DNA of 64,000 bases from Chitinophagales bacterium (GCA_013299105.1 JAAFJY010000018.1:62001-126000); one strand, 5' to 3'. Counted from the stretch's first letter, positions 27,448 through 37,100 are shown. Notes: generated from the sequence alone by a model not told the origin. Numbers and translations are program-made.

Positions 27448-28722
27448 ATGTCAGAACCAACTAAGAAACCGATCAACAAGGCCCTGATCTTCATCTTCAT
27501 CACCATGCTGATCGACGTGATTGGTTTTGGGATCGTGATTCCAGTTTTTCCCAAACTCTTGATGAGTCTTAGCGGTAAGGGGCTGAGTGAAGCGTCTAGC
27601 ATTGGTTCCTGGATGATGTTTTCTTATGCGGCGATGCAGTTTTTCTTTTCGCCCATCCTTGGGGGCTTGAGTGACCGTTATGGGCGGCGACCAATCTTGT
27701 TGTTTTCCTTGTTTGGTTTTGGCATCGACTATATTCTGCTGGGCTTTGCGCCTACTTTGGCTTGGTTGTTCGTGGGGCGCATCATTGCTGGCATTACAGG
27801 AGCTAGTTTTACCACCGCAGGAGCCTACATTGCGGATGTGAGTAAACCAGAGGAACGGGCTCAAAATTTTGGACTTATCGGTGCTGCTTTTGGCCTGGGC
27901 TTCATTTTAGGGCCGCTGATTGGGGGGGTGCTTGGGCAGTACGGCGAGAGGGTGCCATTTTTTGCCTCCGCAGGTTTGACTTTGCTCAACTGGCTGTATG
28001 GTTTTTTTGTATTGCCCGAATCGCTCAAACTCGAAAACCGCCGCGCTTTCGATTGGAAAAGGGCCAATCCGGTGGGCTCTCTGCTCAATTTTGGCCGTTA
28101 TCCGGTGATTTTGCGCCTCTTGTTTCCCAATGTGTTGATCATGATCGCGGGCTTCGCTACCCAGGGCACCTGGACTTATTACACGATGTACAAGTTTCAT
28201 TGGGATGAACGGCTGGTGGGTTTGTCCCTGGCCTTTGTGGGCGTAATGGCTGCGGTGGTGCAAGGTGGATTGACGCGGATTTTGGTGCCTGCCTTGGGTA
28301 CACGCAAGGCCATTTCTTACGGATTATTGATGTACGGGTTTGGTATGCTCTGCTATGCGTTGGCCAATCAAAGTTGGATGATGTACGCAATCACGGTTTT
28401 TGCGTCTTTGGGCGGCATTGCCATGCCTTCGATCCAGGCTGTGATGTCGAACCAAGTGCCTACCAATGAACAAGGCGAATTGCGCGGCTCCTTGACCAGT
28501 ATGATGAGCCTCACCTCGGTCATCGGCCCTTTGATCATGAACAACCTGTTTGCTTACTTTACCGGAAAAAACGCGCCGATGGAATTGCCTGGAGCCCCCT
28601 TTTGGCTGGCTAGCCTGCTCATCTTCATCAGTTGGGCTTTGACCATGTGGGGTATCAAAGGCTTGGCGATTGATGCTGCATCAAAAGGGCCTACTGTTAG
28701 AGATGAGGCAGCGGCTTCTTAA
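27448..28722 (+). CDS. MFS transporter, TetA/multidrug-efflux-like (DHA1 type)
   Basis: 424 residues with 12 predicted membrane helices. The N-terminus DVIGFGIVIPVFPKLL, motif A GGLSDRYGRRPILLFSL between helices 2 and 3, and motif C-like GLGFILGPLIGGVLG in helix 5 are those of drug:H+ antiporters of the TCR/Tet type. The upstream extension to 27352 crosses the terminator and promoter, so MSEPTKKP at 27448 is the start. Substrate unknown; family-level similarity does not show tetracycline resistance. Confidence 0.87.
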   Translation: MSEPTKKPINKALIFIFITMLIDVIGFGIVIPVFPKLLMSLSGKGLSEASSIGSWMMFSYAAMQFFFSPILGGLSDRYGRRPILLFSLFGFGIDYILLGFAPTLAWLFVGRIIAGITGASFTTAGAYIADVSKPEERAQNFGLIGAAFGLGFILGPLIGGVLGQYGERVPFFASAGLTLLNWLYGFFVLPESLKLENRRAFDWKRANPVGSLLNFGRYPVILRLLFPNVLIMIAGFATQGTWTYYTMYKFHWDERLVGLSLAFVGVMAAVVQGGLTRILVPALGTRKAISYGLLMYGFGMLCYALANQSWMMYAITVFASLGGIAMPSIQAVMSNQVPTNEQGELRGSLTSMMSLTSVIGPLIMNNLFAYFTGKNAPMELPGAPFWLASLLIFISWALTMWGIKGLAIDAASKGPTVRDEAAAS

Positions 28723-28858
28723 ACCGAACACCTCTTTTCAATATTTCAACCCTCAACATTTCAACTAAATAGCTATTTTGTCGAACATTTGAACCTAAAT
28801 GTCCTTAATAGGTGAGCTATCCCTATTACTAAGCAACTCAAAACCACGCTACATTAGT

Positions 28859-29932
28859 ATGTTGAACGCAAGAATCGCAGGCATCGGCTACTACGTGCCC
28901 GAACAAAGGGTTACCAATTTTGACCTGATGAAATTCATGGATACCACCGACGAGTGGATCCAGGAACGCACGGGAATCCAGGAACGCCGCTACGCCGTAA
29001 AAGGCAAAGAAACGGTAACGACGATGGCCGCCCGTGCCGCCGAAGTGGCCATACAAAGGGCGGGAATTAGCAAAGAAGATATCGACTTCATCATTTTTGC
29101 TACCCTCAGTTCTGACTACTATTTTCCTGGCGGCGGGGTGCTTTTGCAACGCGAAATGGGCATCACCAAAACTGAAATTGGGGCTTTGGACATCCGTAAC
29201 CAATGTTCAGGTTTTGTGTATGGCTTGTCGATCGCCCAGCAATTTGTGGAAACAGGTATGTACAAAAACGTGCTGATGGTAGGCGCTGAAATGCACTCTA
29301 TTGGCCTGGATTTTTCTACCCGAGGTCGTAATGTCACCGTTATCTTTGGCGATGGAGCCGGGGCAGTTGTGGTTCAACCCACCGAAGACAAAGACAAAGG
29401 CATCCTGACCACCCACTTGCATTCGGACGGTACTTTTGCCGAAAAATTGGCGGTCATCGCCCCAGGTTCGCATGGGGGCTACCACGCTGAAAGAATTGGG
29501 ATTTTAGCTGAAGAATTTGGGTTTGACGAAAATGACCCAAGCTCATGGTTTGTCAATCATACGATGGTCGAAAAAGGCCACGCTACTCCCGTAATGGAGG
29601 GCCAATTCGTTTTCAAAATGGCGGTACAAAAATTCCCCGAAGTGATCATGGAGGCATTGGCTAAAACGGGTCTTCGGCCCAGCGACATCAACATGCTGAT
29701 CCCGCACCAGGCCAATTTGCGCATCAGCCAGTTTGTGCAAGGTAAATTAGGCTTGCGCGATGACCAGGTTTGGAACAACATCCAACGCTATGGCAATACC
29801 ACCGCAGCTTCTATCCCCATCGCCCTTTGCGAAGCTTGGGAAAATGGCAAAGTCAAAGATGGTGACCTGGTTTGCCTCGCTGCTTTCGGTAGTGGATTTA
29901 CCTGGGGATCGGCTTTGATCCGCTGGGGGTGA
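28859..29932 (+). CDS. 3-oxoacyl-ACP synthase III family protein (FabH-like)
   Basis: 357 residues from MLNARIAGIGYYVPEQ at 28859; an earlier in-frame ATG at 28799 adds 20 unrelated residues. The catalytic triad is intact: Cys116 (RNQCSGFVYG), His283 (IPHQANLRI) and Asn313 (YGNTTAASIP). FabH condenses acyl-CoA with malonyl-ACP to start fatty-acid synthesis. The protein is ~30-40 residues longer than E. coli FabH, with an insert around 205-245, so it may be a paralogue with another acyl substrate rather than the housekeeping FabH. Confidence 0.87.
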   Translation: MLNARIAGIGYYVPEQRVTNFDLMKFMDTTDEWIQERTGIQERRYAVKGKETVTTMAARAAEVAIQRAGISKEDIDFIIFATLSSDYYFPGGGVLLQREMGITKTEIGALDIRNQCSGFVYGLSIAQQFVETGMYKNVLMVGAEMHSIGLDFSTRGRNVTVIFGDGAGAVVVQPTEDKDKGILTTHLHSDGTFAEKLAVIAPGSHGGYHAERIGILAEEFGFDENDPSSWFVNHTMVEKGHATPVMEGQFVFKMAVQKFPEVIMEALAKTGLRPSDINMLIPHQANLRISQFVQGKLGLRDDQVWNNIQRYGNTTAASIPIALCEAWENGKVKDGDLVCLAAFGSGFTWGSALIRWG

Positions 29933-29954
29933 TCTTATGTAGCCACTGAAAAAA

Positions 29955-30112
29955 TAGTATTAATTGGCTAAGGTTTAGCCCCGCTTTGCGGTGCTGGGTT
30001 TGGAACACGGATGAAACTGATTTTCACAGATTTTCCAACATGACGTTGACACGCATTGAGTCTTGTATTGGTGAAAAGTGAGAACTTTTATTTTTGACGT
30101 GTTCTAAGTATG
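29955..30112 (-). repeat. Dispersed repeat family A, degenerate copy in a 339-bp gap
   Basis: Holds GCCCCGCTTTGCGG, GGAACACGGATGAAACTG, CAACATGACGTTGAC and TTTTATTTTTGA in the order of the family A consensus. It fills most of the gap 29933-30271; the rest is a family C-like string (CTCAATTACTCAACCCC, 30212-30241) directly before the next gene. Confidence 0.65.
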
Positions 30113-30271
30113 GGTAATTTGACCTTGCAAGCTAATTTGAACGCGAATTGAACATTTTCGCTTGCCAAAAACAAGCGGAACAGGGTAAATCTTTGCTTCA
30201 AGTCCATCTTCTCAATTACTCAACCCCTCAACTACTCAACTTTTGCATCACAACAAAAACACCACCTATCC

Positions 30272-31357
30272 ATGAATCGTCGGAACTTCCTTGGCCAGTC
30301 CGCTCTGTTGGGAGCGGGCACCCTTGTCTCAGCCAATGCCCTCTTAGCCGCCACCCGCCCAGCCAAAGAAAAACTGGGTATCGCCCTCGTCGGCTTGGGC
30401 TATTACAGTACTGATGTATTGGCCCCTGCGCTGCAATTGACCGAAAAATGCTACCTGGCGGGCATCGTGACTAGCAGCCCAGACAAGGCGGAAAACTGGA
30501 AAAAGAAGTACAACATTCCCGAAAAGAACGTGTACAACTACCAAAATTTTGACTCAATCGCCAACAACCCGGACATTGACGTGGTGTATGTGGTATTACC
30601 ACCCTCCCTGCACCGCGAATACGTGGTGCGGGCCGCCAAAGCTGGCAAGCATGTGTTTTGCGAAAAACCCATGGCCCCCAGTGTGGTCGATTGCCAAGCC
30701 ATGATCAAAGCTTGCAAAGACAACAAGGTGCAATTGGCCATCGGCTACCGCTGCCAACACGATCCCAATATCCAGGCATACATGAAGGTGGCCAAAGAGA
30801 AGAAATTTGGCAAAGTACAAATGATCACCAGCGCGGCGGGCTATTTTGATGGCCGCAGCAACCATTGGAAGCAGAAAAAAGCCCTTGGTGGTGGGGTGAT
30901 GGGCGACATGGGCGTGTATGCCCTGCAAGGTGCCCGCCTGGCTACGGGCGAAGAACCGGTCAACGTAATGGCTTGGGCTTCAACGACCCGTCCGGAGATT
31001 TACAAGGAAGTGGAGGAAACGATGATGTTCATGCTGGAATTTCCCAGCGGCGCACGCGCGGCTTGCCACACCAGTTTTGGCATCAACATGAACCACCTGA
31101 TCGTGAATTACGAAAAAGGTTGGCTGAAAATGGAACCCCACTCCGGCTATGGCGGCAACAAAGGCAGCATGTCGGATGGCACCATCATTGATTTCCCCTT
31201 GAAAAGCCAGCAGGCCAAACAAATGGACGACGATTGCATGGCTTTGATGAACAAAACAGTACTGATCGTACCCGGCGAAGAAGGCTTGAGAGATATTCGG
31301 GTGGTGGAAGCGATTTACCGCTCGGTGCAGCAGGGCGGGAAACTGGTGAAGATTTGA
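30272..31357 (+). CDS. Gfo/Idh/MocA family oxidoreductase with Tat signal
   Basis: 361 residues. The N-terminus MNRRNFLGQSALLGAGTLVSANALLAA is a Tat-type signal (RRNFLG), so the enzyme folds in the cytosol and is exported to the periplasm. The NAD(P)-binding fold begins IALVGLGYYSTDVLAPAL; the usual third glycine of GxGxxG is a Ser, as in glucose-fructose oxidoreductase-type members. EKP (CEKPMAPSVVDC) carries the catalytic-type Lys. Likely a periplasmic sugar oxidoreductase with tightly bound cofactor; substrate unknown. Confidence 0.85.
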   Translation: MNRRNFLGQSALLGAGTLVSANALLAATRPAKEKLGIALVGLGYYSTDVLAPALQLTEKCYLAGIVTSSPDKAENWKKKYNIPEKNVYNYQNFDSIANNPDIDVVYVVLPPSLHREYVVRAAKAGKHVFCEKPMAPSVVDCQAMIKACKDNKVQLAIGYRCQHDPNIQAYMKVAKEKKFGKVQMITSAAGYFDGRSNHWKQKKALGGGVMGDMGVYALQGARLATGEEPVNVMAWASTTRPEIYKEVEETMMFMLEFPSGARAACHTSFGINMNHLIVNYEKGWLKMEPHSGYGGNKGSMSDGTIIDFPLKSQQAKQMDDDCMALMNKTVLIVPGEEGLRDIRVVEAIYRSVQQGGKLVKI

Positions 31358-31370
31358 TATGATACAGAAT

Positions 31371-31400
31371 CAGGTCACTTGGAAAAGACTGAGTGACCTG
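31371..31400 (+). terminator. Hairpin after the Gfo/Idh/MocA gene
   Basis: CAGGTCACT at 31371-31379 pairs perfectly with AGTGACCTG at 31392-31400 over a 12-base loop, 13 bases after the stop codon. The following bases are only weakly T-rich, so termination may be partial. Confidence 0.55.
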
Positions 31401-31473
31401 GTTATAAACTAGTGGTACAGGAACGGATAAGCGCCCATTTGAAGTGAGATATGCATGATTTAGGCTCGCCAAA

Positions 31474-31522
31474 GCGTCAGGAGACGCGCATCAGGGCAGT
31501 CCCCGTCTGGAGACGTGGGACT
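31474..31522. repeat. Two adjacent GTC(A/T)GGAGAC palindromes
   Basis: GCGTCAGGAGACGC (31474-31487) and a longer imperfect palindrome (31498-31522, AGTCCCC-GTCTGGAGAC-GTGGGACT) lie 10 bases apart. The same core GTC-nGGA-GAC appears inside the MITE at 54187-54211. Confidence 0.55.
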
Positions 31523-31530
31523 AGCGGGCC

Positions 31531-31758
31531 TCAATAAGGCAAGAAGCGACGGCCCAACTCGAGCAATTTTTCCAACAACTTGGCTTCGGGCATGCGCTTT
31601 CCAGTTTCCAAACCAGAAGACAATTGCTCTTCGTAAGGTGCGGAGACATCAGGAGAGATTTTGGAGTAGTGGTGTGCGTTGAGGTACATCCAAGAAACCA
31701 AACCAACAAGCGCTACCATTCCGATGGCGTACTTTTTAATGGTATCAGTTCTTTTCAT
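31531..31758 (-). CDS. Small membrane-anchored protein, uncharacterised
   Basis: 75 residues: a short basic N-terminus (MKRTDTIKKY), one membrane helix (AIGMVALVGLVSWMYL, about 11-26), and a polar C-terminal tail ending LLEKLLELGRRFLPY. No family recognised. A perfect -7 box (TACATTTG, 31789-31782) lies 23 bases upstream of the ATG, which supports it as a real gene. Confidence 0.55.
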   Translation of the reverse strand: MKRTDTIKKYAIGMVALVGLVSWMYLNAHHYSKISPDVSAPYEEQLSSGLETGKRMPEAKLLEKLLELGRRFLPY

Positions 31759-31781
31759 AGCGGCGAATTGAATATATGCTA

Positions 31782-31789
31782 CAAATGTA
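31782..31789 (-). promoter_or_regulatory. Candidate -7 box (TACATTTG) for the small membrane protein
   Basis: Perfect TAnnTTTG on the minus strand, 23 bases before the ATG at 31758. No clear -33. Confidence 0.4.
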
Positions 31790-32052
31790 GCGCCTTTTGT
31801 AATGCGTTGCCGGTTTTTTTAGCCTAAATGCCAATATTTTCCGACGAAAGGAACAACACAAAGACGATAGTGACTTTGAATAGGTTGCAGTTTTGGCCAA
31901 AAAATTTCAAGATCTATGAGTTTTTACCAAAAACTGCGCAGAATAAGTCTCTCTTGCTACTTTTTCAGCTCAAATTTAACCTATGTTTCAGCAAAAAGGT
32001 TCTCTATATACTTCAGGTTTGTGGCGTTCGTTAATGTACAAAAATCAGTTTC

Positions 32053-32739
32053 ATGAAGTCATTTGGTCTGGCCCTTGGTTTTTTGTTTTTGGTGGGCCCA
32101 GTTTTTGCCCAATTGGGCGTTAACGCCAGTTATCGCTTCAACAATGCGCGCGATTGGAACTTGCTTAACCCCGCCAACGGCAGCGTTACCGAGTTGCCTA
32201 GCGACAATGTCGCTTTTGGCATCGATTATGCCATTCGTTTCAAGGGCCTTCGCATGGAGATCGTACCGGAGGCCAATTACGCCCGCTACCAAGTGAATGA
32301 AACCGATTTTGGGCAATTGAACCAGCAAACTTTCAGCGGTTTTCTCAATTTCAACCTGTACGTACTCGACTTGAAAGGCGACTGCGATTGTCCTACTTTT
32401 CGTAAATCGGGCAATGTGGTTGCCAAGGGGCTTTACCTGACTTTGTCTCCTGGGTTTACGGTTTTTGAAGGAAAAATTGAGATGCTCAATGGCACACGCT
32501 TGAGCAGCCGCACTTACGCACCCAGCCTGGCCGCTGGCTTTGGCGTGGACTTGGGGCTCAGCGAAAAATTGACGATTACCCCTTTTGGCGGTTTTCGGTA
32601 CTTCCCAGAGGCCCGTTGGTTTGGGCTGCAAGAAGCACTACTGCTTGATCCTACCATCATCAATTACCAAACCAACAACGAAAGCCCAATCAGTCAGATT
32701 TATGCGGGCCTTCGTTTGGGTTTTCATTTGAGTCGATAG
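32053..32739 (+). CDS. Outer-membrane beta-barrel family protein
   Basis: 228 residues with signal peptide MKSFGLALGFLFLVGPVFAQ. Alternating strands (LGVNASYRFNN, GIDYAIRFKGLRMEIVPEANYARY, FLNFNLYVLDL, GLYLTLSPGFTVF, AGFGVDLGLSEKLTITPFGGFRYFP, IYAGLRLGFHLSR) indicate a small OmpA-N or porin-like barrel. The internal CDCPTF may form a loop disulphide. It lies about 310 bp after the divergent small gene, without obvious operon partners. Function unknown. Confidence 0.72.
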   Translation: MKSFGLALGFLFLVGPVFAQLGVNASYRFNNARDWNLLNPANGSVTELPSDNVAFGIDYAIRFKGLRMEIVPEANYARYQVNETDFGQLNQQTFSGFLNFNLYVLDLKGDCDCPTFRKSGNVVAKGLYLTLSPGFTVFEGKIEMLNGTRLSSRTYAPSLAAGFGVDLGLSEKLTITPFGGFRYFPEARWFGLQEALLLDPTIINYQTNNESPISQIYAGLRLGFHLSR

Positions 32740-32740
32740 A

Positions 32741-32927
32741 TTAGTAATAAGCCACAAATAACACTTTCCAATTCGCAACTTCGTTACTCCGCTGTTGCCG
32801 CGAATCTTTTTTGCCCCGCTTCCCGGGATGGGAACACGGATGAAACAGATAAAACTGATTTTCACGGATTTCCAGCATGACGTTGACCCCCACTTAACTC
32901 AAAATTTGCCCTTCCAATTTTTGTAGC
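32741..32927 (-). repeat. Dispersed repeat family A copy
   Basis: Begins TTAGTAATAAGCCACAAATAA two bases after the barrel gene stop and contains GGAACACGGATGAAAC, TTCCAGCATGACGTTGACC and the degenerate end CTTCCAATTTTTG. It fills the gap to the GH106 gene end at 32951. Confidence 0.7.
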
Positions 32928-32950
32928 CCATTCTTTTGTTATCCCTCACC

Positions 32951-35900
32951 TCAAATGGTCTTTTCCACAATCCTCACTGGCCCCAGCAAACCTGCGGGCA
33001 TCAGGGGTGCATTTGCTTGGTAAAAAGGCATGGTGGTGAAGGTGATTTTTTGTGCCCCAGGCTGTGCATCACCGATCAGGCGATTGACCCATGGGTTGAC
33101 CACTTTGATCTCCAGGGTGTTGTTTCCACCCTGGATGGCATTGCTGATGTCGATGACAAAGGGTTTTTTCCAAATCACACCCAGCGATTTCCCATTCAAC
33201 GTGACTTCAGCCAGCTCCTTGACTTCACCCAGGTCCAATTCATATTTGCCGCCTTTTTTCAAAGTTGTGATGTTAAAAGTGTTTTGGTAGGTGGCTGCGC
33301 CAGAGAAGTACTTGATGCCAGGGTCAGCGTTTTCGTGCCAGGAATTGAGTTGGCTGAACGTGGCTTGCGCGGGTGCTCCCCGCTTGGCTTGGAAATCGAC
33401 TTGCCAGGGCGAAGTAATTTCAGCGATGGTTTTTTCCTGCAAAACAGACTTGGAATATGCCAAGACGCTGGTTTTTTGGCCGAAAACGATGAAAAACGCG
33501 TCCCAAGATTCAAATCGCAGCGGAATGATGGTCCTCCCGTTTTTGATTTGGTAGCTTACTTTTTCGATTTTTCCCGTTTGCGGGTTCCACAATTCGGGCA
33601 CTTTCCCACTCACCCGGAAGCTGATGCTGGCTTCATTTACATTTTCACTGCGGTTGTTGAGCCAATAAATATCGGCATTGGCTGTTTTGCGATGCACGTA
33701 CAGGATTTTGGCCTGGTTGCCTGTGATGACAAGGTCCTCTGCTACTTGCAATTTTTTCAACACTTCGCTCATGCTGCCTTTGAGTACATTGGGGCTGCTC
33801 CAGGCATCGGCCAGCACTTTTTGAAATTCGGCTGGATCATCGCTCAGGCTGGGTGATTTTTCGGGTTTTACGCCGCTCACTTTCGCCCCGGCTTTGATCA
33901 GGTCGCGCAAGCGTTTCAAGGTTGCCAAAGTCATCCAACGGGCGCTTTCATCGAGCACTAACAAGCGGTAAGTGTTGCCACTAGAGGCCGTCAAAAGCCC
34001 ATTTTTGACCTGGATAGCGTTGATCAAGGCACTGGCGTTCGCAAAATCAAAGGCGTAGCCAGTGGGTACGGCGGGCAGTTTTTGGCTAAAAGTTGAAGTG
34101 ATGTTGTTGTTTTCACCATAATAATAAAGGACATCGGCCACAAAACGTCCTTGTTGCAGCAGGTGGCAACTGCGCCCAAGGTAATCCATCCAAGCCTTGG
34201 CCTGCTCGGCCCATGTTTCCTGACGGGTAAACCATTGGCCAAAAGGACCCAGCGAAAAACCCGGCATCTTGTCGTCGAGTGGTTGGTGTACCGAAGTGTG
34301 GATCACAAAACGATTGAGCCCCGATGCCATCTCCAAGTCCGCAGTGCGCTTGAGCTGTTGGGGGGCATACACAAAACCCCGACCCACCGCCGTCATCGAC
34401 TCAGCAGCCACTATGTTTTGGCCATAAATGTGGGCTACCGCAGCCGATTCGCGGATGTCGGCTTCGCTGCGTACTTCTTCATCACTGCCTGCGGCCAGGC
34501 TGCCGGGGGTCCACATGGCCGACATGGGCACGTCCGCTTTGCGCTTCACATCCATGCCATCGGCCAGGAAAATACGCTGGTTTTCGTGCGACTCGGTATA
34601 GCGTTTGAGGCCGCGTTTGTGCAGTTCTTCGCCGATGACTTCGTAATGGTATTCAGTGATCAATTCACCAATGGTTTTGCGAAAATCCCAGAGGAATTTT
34701 TCGCTGCTCTCCATGCTTTGAATTACTCGCCCCGTCAAAACAGGAATCCAGGGCTGGATGGCATAGCCCCGGCGCTTGGCAAACTCGGCGGGAAAATTTT
34801 TAGTCCAGGTCATGTGGCCCGCCTCATAGCTGTCGAGGATCATGTATTGCAAGCCCTTGGTGCCCATCAGGCCTCCCGTGGCGTCTTGGTACTGGTCGAG
34901 GTAGTTGTTGATGTATTTGCGTACTGCGATTGGATCCAGCTTGTCCACTTCCAACCCAGTGGCTTCGGGCGAGGCAGGGTGATTTTGCCGACCAGTAAGT
35001 GAATAACCCAAGCGAATGATGGCCCATTGGCCCGGAGGGACCTCCCAATCCAGGTTGCCATCGGATTTCATTTTGGCGCTCAAATCAACGATGCTGTTGA
35101 GTGGAATAGCATCTGATGCAGTTTGGATGACTAAGGTAGCGTCCTCCTTCCAAGGGCTAAATCCAGCCTTGTCTTCGAATTGATCCATCCGGCTGGTATT
35201 GTGCAGTACAAACTCGGCTACTTTCACCCCTTCAGGCTTGGGATCGGGTACTACTCCAAACATGGCCAGCATGGGATTGGCCACGGGCTCTAGGGTTTTG
35301 AAGCAAATCCTGAAAAAACGAGCAGTGGTAGCCGGAAAAGACACGGTATTTTGCGGCACAATGCTGCTCGAAACCCTGGCTACTTCGCGAAAAACGACGC
35401 CATCGTCACTTACTTTCAAGGAACGGTTCAAAGGGCCGCCGTTGAATTCTTCCAAGGGCAAATGGCTGGCTCCTACCAGGGTCAGGGCCATGAAAGTTTG
35501 AGGGCTGGCAAATTCATATTGGATCCACATGTCTTCGCCGATGGCTTGTGGAGGGAGTTCCGTCGAGTTGAGCAGGTTGCCATCCGTCAGGTCTTCCAGT
35601 TTGAAGGAGCCGCCGCTGGTACTCAGCTTGGGGCTTAATACCTGCAAGCGTCGCTCTTGGGCAGGCAGTTTGTAAGCGATTACTGCCGCATCGGCATAAT
35701 AAGTAGGCAGGGTAGGAGCGGGGCCACCAAAAGCCGCTGCGCCAATACCTACATGTTGAAAAGCTCCGGTGGTCTCGGCAGGTTTGGGCAATTTTTCATT
35801 GAAAATCTTGCCGCCATTTACCTGGGTTTCAGTCCAAACATATTTCTTCATGCCATCTTCGGGCTGCACCCAAGGGCCGCCCGTCACGCTCCAGCCTGGC

Positions 35901-36286
35901 GAGCCCGCAATGGCCATTTCCAGGTTTTTCTGAATGGCAGTTTCGGTAGCGAATTTGAAGGCCGCCTTCCATTCAGGGGTCATGTAGACCAGTTTTTTTG
36001 GCACTATCACGGGAGTGAACAAGTTGGCGTCGAAATTTTGGAAGCCACCGATGCCCACCCGGCTCATCCAGTCCAGGTCTTTGGCAATGCCTTCCTGGGT
36101 GATGTTGCCGTTCATCCAATGCCACCATACGCGGGGTTTGGCAGCGGTGGGGGGCGTTTGGAAGCCCGCCGAAAGCGGATTTCCAGGGGTTTGTGCCCAA
36201 GTAATCGTGGCTGCCAGCAGAAAGAAACCAAGTAGAGCAAGTTTACCCAGGCGAGAAAGAAGGCGTGAAAAAAGGACGGTCTGCAT
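32951..36286 (-). CDS. GH106-type glycoside hydrolase (putative alpha-L-rhamnosidase)
   Basis: 1111 residues. A signal peptide (about 1-32, ending TITWAQ) precedes PRVWWHWMNGNITQEGIAKDLDWMSRVGIGGFQNFDANL, the typical N-terminus of GH106 enzymes, which are retained in the order of a (beta/alpha)8 barrel with flanking beta-sandwich domains. The C-terminal sandwich (YELDLGEVKELAEVTLNGKSLGVIWKKPFVIDIS) and the ending PLMPAGLLGPVRI are also family-typical. Known members remove L-rhamnose from plant pectins and other polymers. Catalytic glutamates were not pinned down. No SusCD pair is next to it, so it may act with distant loci. Confidence 0.83.
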   Translation of the reverse strand: MQTVLFSRLLSRLGKLALLGFFLLAATITWAQTPGNPLSAGFQTPPTAAKPRVWWHWMNGNITQEGIAKDLDWMSRVGIGGFQNFDANLFTPVIVPKKLVYMTPEWKAAFKFATETAIQKNLEMAIAGSPGWSVTGGPWVQPEDGMKKYVWTETQVNGGKIFNEKLPKPAETTGAFQHVGIGAAAFGGPAPTLPTYYADAAVIAYKLPAQERRLQVLSPKLSTSGGSFKLEDLTDGNLLNSTELPPQAIGEDMWIQYEFASPQTFMALTLVGASHLPLEEFNGGPLNRSLKVSDDGVVFREVARVSSSIVPQNTVSFPATTARFFRICFKTLEPVANPMLAMFGVVPDPKPEGVKVAEFVLHNTSRMDQFEDKAGFSPWKEDATLVIQTASDAIPLNSIVDLSAKMKSDGNLDWEVPPGQWAIIRLGYSLTGRQNHPASPEATGLEVDKLDPIAVRKYINNYLDQYQDATGGLMGTKGLQYMILDSYEAGHMTWTKNFPAEFAKRRGYAIQPWIPVLTGRVIQSMESSEKFLWDFRKTIGELITEYHYEVIGEELHKRGLKRYTESHENQRIFLADGMDVKRKADVPMSAMWTPGSLAAGSDEEVRSEADIRESAAVAHIYGQNIVAAESMTAVGRGFVYAPQQLKRTADLEMASGLNRFVIHTSVHQPLDDKMPGFSLGPFGQWFTRQETWAEQAKAWMDYLGRSCHLLQQGRFVADVLYYYGENNNITSTFSQKLPAVPTGYAFDFANASALINAIQVKNGLLTASSGNTYRLLVLDESARWMTLATLKRLRDLIKAGAKVSGVKPEKSPSLSDDPAEFQKVLADAWSSPNVLKGSMSEVLKKLQVAEDLVITGNQAKILYVHRKTANADIYWLNNRSENVNEASISFRVSGKVPELWNPQTGKIEKVSYQIKNGRTIIPLRFESWDAFFIVFGQKTSVLAYSKSVLQEKTIAEITSPWQVDFQAKRGAPAQATFSQLNSWHENADPGIKYFSGAATYQNTFNITTLKKGGKYELDLGEVKELAEVTLNGKSLGVIWKKPFVIDISNAIQGGNNTLEIKVVNPWVNRLIGDAQPGAQKITFTTMPFYQANAPLMPAGLLGPVRIVEKTI

Positions 36287-36466
36287 GGTCTTTTGTTTGT
36301 TTCAAATGAAAAAACTCAGCCCAAGGATTTCGAGGAAAGGAGCAGTAGATTAAGGACGGAAAAAAGACAAGATACCCCTTTTGTCCAAAGATTTGATATT
36401 TACGTTTGGCAAAGGGTTTTAGCTTGAGTAAGCAAAGCCAAATGAGGCTATTTTACCTTGTTTTTC

Positions 36467-36558
36467 CAATTTGTGCGGAGGCTCTGCACAAATTGAGTTG
36501 GAAGCATTGGCAGGCCTATCTTGCATTTCCAAATTATGCGACGCTGTCGCACAAATTG
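36467..36558. repeat. Pair of related hairpins
   Basis: CAATTTGTGC/GCACAAATTG (36467-36495, 10-bp stem) and CAAATTATGCGAC/GTCGCACAAATTG (36530-36558, 13-bp stem, two mismatches) share the GCACAAATTGAGTT tail. The tail of the second runs into the family A element at 36561. Confidence 0.55.
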
Positions 36559-36560
36559 AG

Positions 36561-36762
36561 TTAGTAACAAGCCACGAATAAACCTTTACAAATCGCAACT
36601 GCGTACTTTATTAACTATGGCCTCGCTGTGCGAGGCCATTTTAGCACGCGGATGACGCTGATTAAGCTGATTTTCGCTGATTTCCAGCATGACGTTGACC
36701 ATTACGTTGACGTGCAATGTAGCTAAAAACTGGAAAGGTTTAATTTTGAATCGTTACTTATT
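36561..36762 (-). repeat. Dispersed repeat family A, full copy
   Basis: Begins TTAGTAACAAGCCACGAATA, carries GCCTCGCTGTGCGAGGCC, CAGCATGACGTTGACC and ends TTAATTTTGAATCGTTACTT. It abuts the gene remnant that starts at 36764. Confidence 0.75.
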
Positions 36763-36763
36763 G

Positions 36764-36889
36764 ATCAAATACGCCCTGCACAATGTATCTTCTCAACTTT
36801 TTGTGAGTAAGTACCAGCTTTACTTGCCGAATCGAGATGAGTTGCAGGCACTTATCTTGGGGCAAGCATTAGACTTTATGAACAATTAA
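36764..36889 (+). pseudogene. C-terminal remnant of a DUF1016/YhcG-type PD-(D/E)XK nuclease gene
   Basis: About 40 codons read YALHNVSSQLFVSKYQLYLP followed by NRDELQALI up to a TAA at 36887-36889. This resembles the tail of DUF1016 (YhcG, PF06250) nucleases, which end with a -YAL...-KYQL-LP-E-L- pattern. The similarity is from memory. The coding text starts where the family A element ends, as if the rest was lost at that junction. Confidence 0.42.
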
Positions 36890-36930
36890 ATTAATTGGCC
36901 ATAACAGGGCCTTTTTCGCCTGCTTATCGT

Positions 36931-36971
36931 TTCTTTTTTAGCCCGTAGCTGGGCTACGAACTAAAAAAGAA
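36931..36971. repeat. Composite hairpin
   Basis: Outer arms TTCTTTTTTAG / CTAAAAAAGAA (11 bp) enclose an inner stem CGTAGC / GCTACG. Its T- and A-runs on either side would let it act as a bidirectional terminator, though no gene runs into it. Confidence 0.6.
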
Positions 36972-37100
36972 GCCTCAATCAGCCAAAAAACTCCTCTGTT
37001 CTGTCTCAAAAATCTAATGTACATAAAGTCTATTGTAGGATAATGGAAACTTCGGAAAAGTTCCTTTAGTTGTGATTTTTGTCATGAATATGATTGCTAG

